Counted from the stretch's first letter, positions 1-5,685 are shown. The stretch is 7,621 bases of DNA from Hyphomicrobiales bacterium (GCA_015655535.1 JAATEW010000298.1:1-7621), one strand, 5' to 3'. Notes: generated by a model not told the origin, from the sequence alone. Program-made: numbers and translations.

Positions 1-201
1 ATCCCGGTTGCCGAAGCCGATGACGTCTTCATCGCCGTTGGCGTCTTCATCCATTGGGAAGCGGCCGACGATCAGAAGATTCAGGACTTCAACTATCGCG
101 CCACCAAGGAAGCCATCGCCCGCGCCGTCAAGGGCGAGCCGAAGGCGACCGAAGTCGTCGCGCAGCGCGATACGGCCAAGCACCCCTTCGCCCCGAACTA
201 A
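1..201 (+). CDS. fae: Formaldehyde-activating enzyme (Fae), C-terminal part; 5' end outside window
   Basis: Fae catalyses condensation of formaldehyde with tetrahydromethanopterin to methylene-H4MPT, the entry step of H4MPT-linked formaldehyde oxidation in the cytoplasm of methylotrophs. Frame 1 is open from the first base and encodes 66 residues before TAA at 199-201. The segment has the family's conserved C-terminal features: an EADD stretch, the GVFIHWEAADDQKIQ block (about residues 14-28 of the fragment), NYRATKEAI, a GEPKA turn and the terminal HPFAPN. The full protein is normally about 170 residues, so roughly 100 N-terminal residues, including the catalytic histidine, lie upstream of the window. 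The gene ends at a double-hairpin repeat and then a rho-independent terminator, so it is probably the last gene of its transcript. Identity is by recognition of this very conserved family. Confidence 0.93.
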   Translation: MPVAEADDVFIAVGVFIHWEAADDQKIQDFNYRATKEAIARAVKGEPKATEVVAQRDTAKHPFAPN

Positions 202-302
202 GCATGATCCCGAAAAGTTGCAGACTTTTCGGAATAAGATCATGCGTTCAAACAATGCTTAGAGCGCGATCATGAATTCGCTTCAAACGATCGCGCTCTA
301 AG
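202..302. repeat. Double-hairpin intergenic repeat of Hyphomicrobiales type
   Basis: Two palindromes sit side by side directly after the fae stop codon. The first pairs GCATGATC (202-209) with GATCATGC (238-245) and, inside, CCGAAAAGT (210-218) with ACTTTTCGG (224-232). The second pairs 14 bases at 258-271 with 289-302, both arms perfect (core AGAGCGCGATC / GATCGCGCTCT). Palindromes with these sequences recur in intergenic DNA of many Hyphomicrobiales; that is from memory, not a search. The unit could form stable RNA hairpins at the fae 3' end and may protect the message, but no function is shown. Confidence 0.75.
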
Positions 303-328
303 ATTCGGTCCGCAGGTTAAGCCATGTC

Positions 329-354
329 AGGGGAGCTTTCGGGCTCCCCTTTTC
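329..354 (+). terminator. Rho-independent terminator after fae
   Basis: An 8-bp GC-rich stem, AGGGGAGC (329-336) with GCTCCCCT (343-350), closes a six-base loop TTTCGG and is followed by TTTT (350-353). Orientation suits the plus strand and so ends the fae transcript. On the minus strand the hairpin lies just after the stop of the HisA-like gene but lacks a U-tract, so it would be at best a weak terminator for that gene. Confidence 0.82.
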
Positions 355-357
355 ATT

Positions 358-1053
358 TCAAATGAGCCTCGCCAAATCTTCGCCGCGAAGCCGTCCGTCG
401 TGCAAAGCGGATGCAACGAGAACGCCCGCGGCACCTGCATCGTGCAAAAGCGCGAGATCGCCTTTACCGCGCAAGCCGCCGGCTGCATAAATTCTGCGTG
501 ATCCTGCCTTTTTGACGATGGATTGAAGCCGTGCGACATCCGGTCCCGCGTCGCTGCCGACACGCGAAAGAGTCATGACGATCAGGCGTTGCGGCCAAAG
601 ACTCTCATTATCGAGAAGCGCTTGAGGCCCGAGAAAATTTTCGCCACGAAAATCGAGCGAAAGCACGATGCGCGGATCGGTGCGAAGCGCTTTGAGCGCC
701 CCGGCATCCTCGAACGTCTCGCTGCCGATCACGAGATGGGCCTTATTTTGCGCGAGCCATGTTTGCGCTTCGGACAAGGTTCTAACACCCGCATCGACCC
801 AAAAAGTCAGATGTGGAAAGAGCGCCTGCAATTCCGCAAGAATGGCCTCATGCGAACCCTGTCCTTCGATCGCATCGAGATCGGCGATATAAATTGTCTC
901 GAATGGATGCAGCGACAAAAAGCCCTGGATCACATCGCGCGGCGCGCTGGTCGCGGCCAACGGCGTCGCGATCGGCGCGTAAAACTGCCGCTCTCCCATT
1001 CTGGCCCGCACCACCTGCTTGCCTTTGAGATCGATGACGGGAATGACTTGCAC
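358..1053 (-). CDS. HisA/HisF-like TIM-barrel protein next to H4MPT-pathway genes
   Basis: A 231-residue (beta/alpha)8 protein related to the histidine enzyme HisA. It matches HisA along its length: PVIDLKGK at the N terminus, YIADLDAI, a VLSLDFRG strand, AAGGLRG (190-196) and VLVASALHDG (211-220) near the C terminus as phosphate-site loops. The two acid/base aspartates of HisA appear present as Asp8 and Asp134. Two HisA signatures are altered: GGGIR reads DAGVR (87-91) and the DGT region reads SRVGSDAG (163-170), so it is probably not the histidine-pathway isomerase. Such HisA-like genes occur beside H4MPT/methanofuran genes in methylotrophs; a role there is inferred and the reaction unknown. 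The chosen start is GTG at 1053, with AGAGG six bases upstream (1064-1060) and Asp8 in the HisA position. An ATG at 1071 would add six residues but lacks a ribosome site. Confidence 0.84.
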   Translation of the reverse strand: MQVIPVIDLKGKQVVRARMGERQFYAPIATPLAATSAPRDVIQGFLSLHPFETIYIADLDAIEGQGSHEAILAELQALFPHLTFWVDAGVRTLSEAQTWLAQNKAHLVIGSETFEDAGALKALRTDPRIVLSLDFRGENFLGPQALLDNESLWPQRLIVMTLSRVGSDAGPDVARLQSIVKKAGSRRIYAAGGLRGKGDLALLHDAGAAGVLVASALHDGRLRGEDLARLI

Positions 1054-1059
1054 GGAAAA

Positions 1060-1064
1060 CCTCT
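1060..1064 (-). promoter_or_regulatory. Ribosome binding site favouring the GTG start of the HisA-like gene
   Basis: Read on the minus strand, AGAGG is followed by TTTTCC and then GTG at 1053-1051, a six-base spacing. The in-frame ATG codons further upstream (1071 and 1068) follow a sequence with no Shine-Dalgarno match. This decides the start in favour of GTG. Confidence 0.6.
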
Positions 1065-1100
1065 GCATCATTGGGCAGGCTGCCGAAGGACATTTCTGCC

Positions 1101-1209
1101 GCCCTCGCCCTTCGAGACACCGCCTTCGGTGGTTCCTCAGGGTGAGGGCTAAGCTTTTCCCTCATCCTGAGGAGCGCTCCTTTAGGAGCGCGGTCTCGAA
1201 GGACGAGGG
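1101..1209. repeat. Pair of inverted Hyphomicrobiales intergenic repeats (CCTCATCCTGAGGAG type)
   Basis: Two related units face each other. Unit 1 (1101-1149) has outer arms CCCTCGCCC (1102-1110) and GGGTGAGGG (1140-1148). Unit 2 (1159-1209) has arms CCCTCATCC (1159-1167) and GGACGAGGG (1201-1209), plus a perfect inner 8-bp hairpin GCGCTCCT (1174-1181) / AGGAGCGC (1184-1191). The reverse complement of unit 2 closely resembles unit 1, so each can fold alone or the pair can fold together. In other frames they give the PHPEE and SRRARA-type peptides seen when this repeat is translated, a known nuisance in Hyphomicrobiales annotation. The pair lies between two divergent genes and so within their shared control region. 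Confidence 0.75.
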
Positions 1210-1259
1210 AAAAGATTTCAGTAATGAGCCCGCGTTTGGTTCGCACGCAAGAGACACAT

Positions 1260-2291
1260 ATGCAAAGCATCATCGGTTGGGATATAGGCGGCGCGCATTT
1301 GAAGGCAGCGCGCTGGGAAAACGGGCGCATCGTCAAAGTCGCGCAAGTCGCCTGCCCGCTCTGGCTTGGACTCGACGAATTGCACCGCGCCTTCTCCGAG
1401 GCAAAGCCGATCGTCGGACCAGCCGATCTCAACGCCGCGACGATGACGGCCGAACTCTGTGATGCCTTTGCCTCGCGCGAAGACGGCGTCAATGGCGTCG
1501 CGGCGCTCGCCGCGCAGGAATTGGCGCCCGCGCGGGTGCTCTTTTACGCCGGCCCCGAAGGCTTCGTCGAACCGCGAGCTGTGGCCGCGCATGCCACGAA
1601 AATCGCTTCGGCCAATTGGCATGCAAGCGCATCCTTTGTGGGGCTTCATCATCAAAACGCGCTTTTCGTCGACATGGGTTCGACGACCACCGACCTCATT
1701 CCAATTGTCGGTAGCAAGGTGAAGACGCAGGGCTATTCCGACGCCTCGCGTCTCGCCAATGGCGAATTGGTCTATGCCGGCGTCGTGCGCAGCTATCTGA
1801 TGTCCTCCGGCATCAAGCTCGTGCCTTTCGGCGGGCACTGGGTACCTTTGATGAACGAATGGTTCGCGGCAACCAGCGACGTCTACCGATTGCTCGGCGA
1901 ACTGCCGGAAGATGCCGATGTCATGGAGACTGCCGACGGACGCGAAAAGACGGTCGAAGCCTCGATGGCGCGGCTCGCGCGCATGTTGGGCCATGACGGG
2001 CCGGAGGCCGATCTCGCCACATGGCAGCAGCTCGCGCGCTATTTCGCCGAAATACAATTGCGTGATCTGACCGATGCCGCGCATCTCATCCTGTCGCGCG
2101 GCGAAATCAACGCAAATGCCCCCGTCGTCGGCGCGGGCGCCGGGCGCTTCGTCGTGAAGCGCCTAGCCGAGCGGCTTAGCCGCTCATTCATCGATTTTTC
2201 CGATCTGATCGAAGCTCTACCCGAAGCGCGAGCCAAGGCTTGCGATTGCGCCCCGGCTACGGCGATAGCGTTTCTGGCTGCGAAAACTTGA
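1260..2291 (+). CDS. mfnF: MfnF-like H4MPT-linked C1 transfer pathway protein (hydantoinase/oxoprolinase-type ASKHA fold)
   Basis: A 343-residue protein of the family long annotated as 'H4MPT-linked C1 transfer pathway protein'. Its archaeal member MfnF joins an aminomethylfuran diphosphate to gamma-glutamyltyramine in methanofuran synthesis. ASKHA ATPase-like landmarks are visible: phosphate-1 loop DIGGA (8-12), phosphate-2 loop DMGSTTTD (138-145), ANGELVYAG (166-174) and a C-terminal GAGAG loop (291-295). The MTAELCDAF stretch (62-70) also fits the family. The start is ATG 1260, because WDIGG then falls near the N terminus and AAGAGA lies just upstream (weak Shine-Dalgarno). An upstream in-frame ATG at 1224 would add 12 residues without family character. 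It is divergent from the HisA-like gene and on the same strand as fae. Function in methanofuran-analogue synthesis is inferred by homology; the bacterial cofactor is not fully identical to the archaeal one. Confidence 0.87.
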   Translation: MQSIIGWDIGGAHLKAARWENGRIVKVAQVACPLWLGLDELHRAFSEAKPIVGPADLNAATMTAELCDAFASREDGVNGVAALAAQELAPARVLFYAGPEGFVEPRAVAAHATKIASANWHASASFVGLHHQNALFVDMGSTTTDLIPIVGSKVKTQGYSDASRLANGELVYAGVVRSYLMSSGIKLVPFGGHWVPLMNEWFAATSDVYRLLGELPEDADVMETADGREKTVEASMARLARMLGHDGPEADLATWQQLARYFAEIQLRDLTDAAHLILSRGEINANAPVVGAGAGRFVVKRLAERLSRSFIDFSDLIEALPEARAKACDCAPATAIAFLAAKT

Positions 2292-2317
2292 GTGGCCGGC
2301 ATCATTTCATATATGAT
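2288..2317 (+). promoter_or_regulatory. Candidate promoter of the toxin-antitoxin module
   Basis: TTGAGT (2288-2293) and TATGAT (2312-2317) resemble sigma-70 -35 and -10 boxes with an 18-base spacer. The -10 differs from consensus at one base and the -35 at two. Transcription would start about 2323-2325, almost on the ATG at 2324, implying a leaderless mRNA. The -35 box overlaps the stop codon of the upstream gene. This is motif reading only, without experimental support. Confidence 0.4.
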
Positions 2318-2323
2318 TGAGCC

Positions 2324-2623
2324 ATGAACCGAAACGATGTGGTCGAGAAATTAAAGACTGCCGAACCTGCGCTCCGCGCGCACGGCGTCGGAGCTTTGTA
2401 CCTCTTCGGCTCTTTTAGCCGTGACGAGGGCCGGCCCGATTCGGATATAGACATATTCGTCGAGGCTGCCGACGAAGGTTTCTATGACCTCAGCCACTAC
2501 ATGGGTGCCTATAGGGCAGTGAAAGACAGCTTTCCCGGTATGGAGATCGGCTATTCGACAAGAGAGGGACTCTCGAAAGAAATTCGCCCGATCGTTGAAC
2601 AAGAAGCCATACGTATCTTTTAA
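2324..2623 (+). CDS. mntA: MntA-like minimal nucleotidyltransferase antitoxin
   Basis: A 99-residue minimal nucleotidyltransferase. It has the exact GSX10DXD motif: Gly29-Ser30, ten residues, then Asp41-Ile-Asp43. Glu74 (in GMEIGY) stands where the third catalytic carboxylate, usually Asp, is expected. In the characterised MntA/HepT systems such proteins neutralise the partner HEPN RNase by attaching AMP to a tyrosine near its active-site histidine. The gene begins 32 bases after the mfnF stop with little Shine-Dalgarno signal (TGAG only) but a possible promoter. Its stop TAA (2621-2623) shares one base with the ATG of the next gene, so the two are probably translationally coupled. Base composition is lower in GC than the flanking metabolic genes. 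The family and pairing are clear; the AMPylation role is inferred from relatives. Confidence 0.88.
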   Translation: MNRNDVVEKLKTAEPALRAHGVGALYLFGSFSRDEGRPDSDIDIFVEAADEGFYDLSHYMGAYRAVKDSFPGMEIGYSTREGLSKEIRPIVEQEAIRIF

Positions 2624-2970
2624 TGTCCGCAAGCCGTAACCTGCTTATCCGGCTTGGACATATTCACGATGAGATAACCGATCTCGTAAAGGCTTTCGAA
2701 AATGAATCTTTCGAAAGTTTTAGCGAAAGCTATGTCCTACGGCGCACAGCCGAACATGCGATCTTGATTATTTCCGAAGCGGTCAAGGCGCTCTCGGTCG
2801 ATTTCACCGATCCCTACCAAGGTATCGACTGGCGCGCCATTCGCGACATAGGGAATGTGCTTCGCCACGATTATTTTGAGGTTGACCCAAAGGTCATCTG
2901 GCGGGTCGTCACCGAGCGATTGCCGGAACTGAAACTCGTCGTCGAACAGATGATTCGTGATCATTCATAG
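2623..2970 (+). CDS. hepT: HepT-like HEPN (DUF86) toxin, putative ribonuclease
   Basis: A 115-residue, mostly helical protein of the HEPN/DUF86 family, the toxin half of MntA/HepT pairs, which act as RNases in the cytoplasm. The active-site helix reads RAIRDIGNVLRHDYF (71-85). His82 and Tyr84 match the H and Y of the usual RX4HXY motif, but the position expected for Arg is Gly77. An arginine directly before the histidine (Arg81) and another at Arg74 are present. Tyr84 is the expected AMPylation target of the partner. The ATG overlaps the antitoxin stop as TAATG with no ribosome site of its own, so expression should depend on reinitiation after the antitoxin. It converges on ccmG 32 bases away. 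Whether it is an active RNase cannot be told from sequence; related proteins with GN-LRH motifs are common. Confidence 0.87.
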   Translation: MSASRNLLIRLGHIHDEITDLVKAFENESFESFSESYVLRRTAEHAILIISEAVKALSVDFTDPYQGIDWRAIRDIGNVLRHDYFEVDPKVIWRVVTERLPELKLVVEQMIRDHS

Positions 2971-3002
2971 ATTGCTTGTTCAGTTCCACGAATTCTCAGC
3001 CT

Positions 3003-3641
3003 TCAATGAGCGCCGGAGACACCTTCCACCTTCGAGCCTTCTTGCGCCTTAACGATTTCCGGTAAAACCACGCTGCGCACGGCCTCGGCGCTCATCGGCC
3101 CGATGAATTTATAAGCAATCTTGCCGTCGCCTCTGACGATAAAAGTCTCCGGCACACCATAGACACCCCAATCGATCGCGGTGCGGCCCGAGCGATCGGC
3201 ACCGATCTGACTATAGGGATCGCCCGCCTCGCCTAGGAAGCGCCGGATATTTTCCGGCTCGTCCTTATAGGCAATGCCGGCAATCTTCACGCCCAGACCG
3301 CTCAGCGCCGGATCATTCGAGAGCTGCATCAAAAGCGCATGTTCCTGATGACAGGGCACGCACCAGGAAGCGAAGACATTCACCAAGGTCACATGGCCTT
3401 GCCGGAGATCCGCATCGCTGAGGCCCGGCCTGTCTTCGCCCGCCACGGCAGGCAAATTGAAAGCCGGCACGTCCTTGCCGATCAAGGCCGAAGGCAGGCG
3501 CGACGCATCCCCGCCATAGAGGCGCAGCAAGAAGAGCCCGGCCAGCGCCAGAAAAACCACGAGTGGCAGAAAGATGAGCCAAACGCGCCTTTGCGGCTTC
3601 GGCTCTTCCGCGGCGGCGGGATCCATGTCCTGCGCCGTCAT
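3003..3641 (-). CDS. ccmG: CcmG/DsbE thiol:disulfide oxidoreductase of cytochrome c maturation
   Basis: A 212-residue, membrane-anchored, periplasm-facing thioredoxin-like protein. It keeps apocytochrome c CXXCH cysteines reduced before haem ligation. An N-terminal cytoplasmic stretch with KPQRR precedes one membrane helix (about 20-40), then a thioredoxin domain with the redox motif WCVPC (Cys94, Cys97) in a VNVFASWC strand and the CcmG-type GVPETF loop carrying the cis-proline (Pro164). The length is slightly above the usual 175-200 because of an extended N terminus and a C-terminal tail ending GVSGAH. Its ATG (3641-3639) overlaps the ccmD stop as ATGA, which fixes the start and shows coupling. 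It is the last gene of the minus-strand ccm transcript; no clear terminator is visible before the convergent hepT. Confidence 0.95.
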   Translation of the reverse strand: MTAQDMDPAAAEEPKPQRRVWLIFLPLVVFLALAGLFLLRLYGGDASRLPSALIGKDVPAFNLPAVAGEDRPGLSDADLRQGHVTLVNVFASWCVPCHQEHALLMQLSNDPALSGLGVKIAGIAYKDEPENIRRFLGEAGDPYSQIGADRSGRTAIDWGVYGVPETFIVRGDGKIAYKFIGPMSAEAVRSVVLPEIVKAQEGSKVEGVSGAH

Positions 3642-3790
3642 TCCTCGGCTCCGCCATTGCGCGGCAGCAGTTTGGCCAGCGCGCGCTTCAAAACCATCTG
3701 ATCGTAGAGGATCGCCGCCACCATTCCGGCGATCACGACAAAACCGAGAGCATAAGCGGCGACGATGAAGCCTGTGTGCGGATCATTCAT
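3638..3790 (-). CDS. ccmD: CcmD haem exporter accessory protein
   Basis: A 50-residue single-pass membrane protein beginning MNDPHTGF. One hydrophobic helix (about residues 7-29, GFIVAAYALGF to ILY) is followed by a basic cytoplasmic tail (KRALAKLLPRN). CcmD joins CcmC and haem-loaded CcmE and helps release holo-CcmE from the CcmABCD complex. It is small and weakly conserved, so identification rests on size, topology and position between ccmC and ccmG. Both borders are ATGA overlaps: its ATG (3790-3788) overlaps the ccmC stop and its TGA (3640-3638) overlaps the ccmG start. The same frame remains open far upstream within ccmC, but that part is a shadow; MNDPH is the start consistent with the overlap. 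Confidence 0.9.
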   Translation of the reverse strand: MNDPHTGFIVAAYALGFVVIAGMVAAILYDQMVLKRALAKLLPRNGGAEE

Positions 3791-4554
3791 CGGGCGGGCT
3801 CCATCGCGGCGCCCGAAAGGTCCCTGTCGCCCGCATGGGCGGCGAGGATCGACAGACGCCGCAGGCGGCGGCGGTAGATCTCGTTGCGGATCGCCATCAG
3901 GTGCAAAGTCAGAAACAGAAAGGTGAAGGCAAGCCCCATCACGATCAAGGGCCAAAGCAAGCTCGGCGCGATCGCCGGACCGCCGAGCCGGAAGACGGAG
4001 GCCGGCTGATGCAAGGTGTTCCACCAATCGACCGAGAATTTGATGATCGGAATATTGACCGCGCCCACCAAAGTGAACACCGCGGCGGCGCGAGCAGCGC
4101 GGCCTGGATCTTCGATCGCCTGCCAAAGCGCGACAAGGCCGAGATAGATGAGAAAGAGCACCAGCACCGAGGTGAGGCGCGCGTCCCAGACCCACCATGT
4201 GCCCCACATGGGCTTGCCCCAGAGCGAGCCGGTCGCGAGGCAGATGAAGGTAAATCCGGCGCCGAGCGGGGCTGCCGCCTTTTGCGCGGCATCGGCCAAG
4301 GGATGCCGCCAGACGAGCGTACCGAGCGCCGCCGAGCACATCACGGCATAGATGAACATGGAGAGCCAGGCCGCCGGCACATGCAGATACATGATCTTGA
4401 CCGTCTCGCCCTGCTGGTAATCTGCCGGTGCGAGAAAGGACAAATAGAGGCCGATGCCGAACAGAATAGCCGTCAGCCCGGCGAAGACCGGCACGAGCCA
4501 GGAGGCGAGGCGCAAGAAGTTGCTTGGACTGGCGAAGTTCAGCATGGGCTTCAT
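3787..4554 (-). CDS. ccmC: CcmC haem-handling membrane protein, cytochrome c biogenesis
   Basis: A 255-residue polytopic inner-membrane protein that places haem on CcmE in the periplasm. It carries the tryptophan-rich haem-binding WWD motif GTWWVWDARLTS (118-129). The two haem-ligand histidines of the family appear as His58 (MYLHVPAAW) and His182 (NTLHQPAS). About six hydrophobic helices can be seen, and APADYQQGE and GSLWGKPMW match the E. coli protein closely. The ATG at 4554 gives a normal N terminus; no Shine-Dalgarno is evident before it, and Met4 is an alternative. In a standard ccmABCDG operon this gene follows ccmB directly. Here about 1.2 kb with an opposite-strand gene intervene, so ccmCDG may need a promoter within 4555-4808 or read-through across the insert. 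Confidence 0.96.
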   Translation of the reverse strand: MKPMLNFASPSNFLRLASWLVPVFAGLTAILFGIGLYLSFLAPADYQQGETVKIMYLHVPAAWLSMFIYAVMCSAALGTLVWRHPLADAAQKAAAPLGAGFTFICLATGSLWGKPMWGTWWVWDARLTSVLVLFLIYLGLVALWQAIEDPGRAARAAAVFTLVGAVNIPIIKFSVDWWNTLHQPASVFRLGGPAIAPSLLWPLIVMGLAFTFLFLTLHLMAIRNEIYRRRLRRLSILAAHAGDRDLSGAAMEPAR

Positions 4555-4808
4555 CTAGGCGGCCGCGATAGGAAAGGCAAATTTGGTTTTAAACATGGTA
4601 ATTCGTAGGGTGAGCAGGCAATCCGATGTCCGAATGAGATAATTTGACCAATTATGCATTTCGCCTCAAAGAGTAACGAGCATCACGAGATCCTGAACGG
4701 CTAATCAAAACGGAACAATTTAATCCGTCGCTGATGACGCGTGCCTTTTCCCAGTCCTTGGGAGCCCGCTGCCGTGCTACGGAATGAGACTCGGAATAGG
4801 AGCAGTAG
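4555..4808. other. Intergenic region between ccmC and the inserted gene; divergent control region, no gene seen
   Basis: This 254-base stretch separates two divergent genes and must hold the start signals for the plus-strand gene and possibly a new promoter for ccmCDG. It is AT-richer than the ccm genes, about 45% GC by hand count over 4561-4740. I found no RNA gene, insertion sequence, flanking direct repeat or convincing -35/-10 pair on either strand. A small hairpin, TCCCA-GTCCT-TGGGA, lies near 4749-4763 but has no clear role. Confidence 0.45.
4798..4802 (+). promoter_or_regulatory. Ribosome binding site deciding the start of the 287-residue gene
   Basis: AGGAG (4798-4802) lies six bases before ATG 4809, a good Shine-Dalgarno at good spacing. 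The later ATG at 4854 has no such site, so 4809 is preferred. That implies a 15-residue leader MGVCLTHYIIPRDNT before MRPEPDRIV. Confidence 0.65.
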
Positions 4809-5672
4809 ATGGGTGTATGTCTCACTCACTATATCATCCCGCGCGATAACACGATGCGACCCGAGCCAGATCGTATCGTCGCGCTCATTGAAGCGTGGCT
4901 GGAAGCCGGATTTATCGCACGGCCGGGCAGTGCGGCCTTGCAATGTCTCTCTCCTCATCTTTCAGCAGAAACCGGTGCCACCTTTGTTATAGATGACTGG
5001 TGGCTCCAAGTTCTTGAGCAAGACAAATCACGCGAGCCCAGGCGAACCTGGTCGCAGTGGTTGGCCGGCGCGCCCAAGCAGGCACCCTATATCTTGGTAG
5101 ACCTGCGCCGGGCCTTTTCAATGCCGCCAGTCGGCGATTCACTTGTCGCTCTTGCAAGTCCCAGCGCCTCAATTGCATGGCCGATCAACAACTACCCCTC
5201 GATGGGTACAGTCTATCCTTTTGAGACACTTCCGGATCCCGCTGATAATGATGACTATGGTCCATCCTATTGCCTGAAAATCGATTTGACAGATGACTTT
5301 AAAAACGAATTTACCGATAATTACGGCGGCGCCGATGGCTTTTGCAAGCAACTCGATACGCATTGCAATTGCGGGTTTGACCTCATTTACACCAGGACAC
5401 TTCAATTCGAAGAAAAGCGAATTCATCGATCCTGCCCAGAATGCGGCCTTCCGTTTCGGCCGCAAGATCGCCCGGTAGAGATAAGGGACGGAGAGACCGG
5501 CGAAAAGCATGTGGTTCCTGGCGGCGTATGCTACCGCTTCGCGATCATCGTAGATTGCGGCAAAGACTTCCCTCCACCAGAGGGACGAAACCCCAGGGCT
5601 TCGACTAGGTTTCTTGAAACATGCAGCAAGGCTCTCGACCTGGAACTATATGAAATCAGCCTCTACTCTTAA
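4809..5672 (+). CDS. Unrecognised protein with zinc-ribbon-like cysteines, inserted in the ccm cluster
   Basis: I do not recognise this 287-residue protein. It has no signal peptide or membrane helix and should be cytoplasmic. Visible parts are an amphipathic N-terminal helix (RIVALIEAWLEAGFIARPG, 22-40), a Trp-rich segment (DDWW at 62-65, W81, W84), a central acidic stretch rich in Asp/Tyr (141-172), and four cysteines in the pattern CXC (Cys186, Cys188) and CPEC (Cys209, Cys212), as expected for a zinc ribbon. A possibly beta-rich C-terminal part (GGVCYRFAIIVDC) follows. Start ATG 4809 is backed by AGGAG; ATG 4854 is the alternative. The frame is intact and uses mixed, less GC-biased codons than the ccm genes. 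It lies opposite to and between ccmB and ccmC, so it is probably an acquired, independently expressed gene. Zinc binding is inferred; no function is proposed. Confidence 0.75.
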   Translation: MGVCLTHYIIPRDNTMRPEPDRIVALIEAWLEAGFIARPGSAALQCLSPHLSAETGATFVIDDWWLQVLEQDKSREPRRTWSQWLAGAPKQAPYILVDLRRAFSMPPVGDSLVALASPSASIAWPINNYPSMGTVYPFETLPDPADNDDYGPSYCLKIDLTDDFKNEFTDNYGGADGFCKQLDTHCNCGFDLIYTRTLQFEEKRIHRSCPECGLPFRPQDRPVEIRDGETGEKHVVPGGVCYRFAIIVDCGKDFPPPEGRNPRASTRFLETCSKALDLELYEISLYS

Positions 5673-5685
5673 GACCACGATGATT

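Noticed and set aside
202..302. CRISPR-like array at the fae 3' end
   Set aside because: There are two different palindromes, not identical direct repeats with spacers.
523..1152. Long plus-strand open frame opposite the HisA-like gene
   Set aside because: It is the reverse shadow of a well-supported TIM-barrel gene, its product is low in hydrophobic blocks and matches nothing, and it ends inside the repeat.
848..1492. Minus-strand open frame spanning the inverted repeats
   Set aside because: Its middle is the translated repeat (PHPEE, SRRARA type peptide) and its ends are shadows of the HisA-like and MfnF-like genes.
1218..2084. 288-codon minus-strand open frame opposite the MfnF-like gene
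   Set aside because: It is a GC-rich antisense shadow; the plus strand carries the family motifs DIGGA, DMGSTTTD and GAGAG.
2971..3002. Terminator between convergent hepT and ccmG
   Set aside because: The 32-base gap has no stem followed by a T-run on either strand.
3835..4608. 257-codon plus-strand open frame opposite ccmC
   Set aside because: The product is a highly charged, Arg/Glu-rich shadow; ccmC on the other strand is unmistakable.
4555..4808. Specific promoters for ccmC or for the unknown gene
   Set aside because: Several TTG- and AT-rich hexamers exist, but none pair at 16-18 base spacing well enough to report.
5169..5510. Minus-strand open frame inside the 287-residue gene
   Set aside because: It has no ribosome site and no recognisable motif, and the plus frame is longer, has AGGAG upstream and a cysteine pattern.
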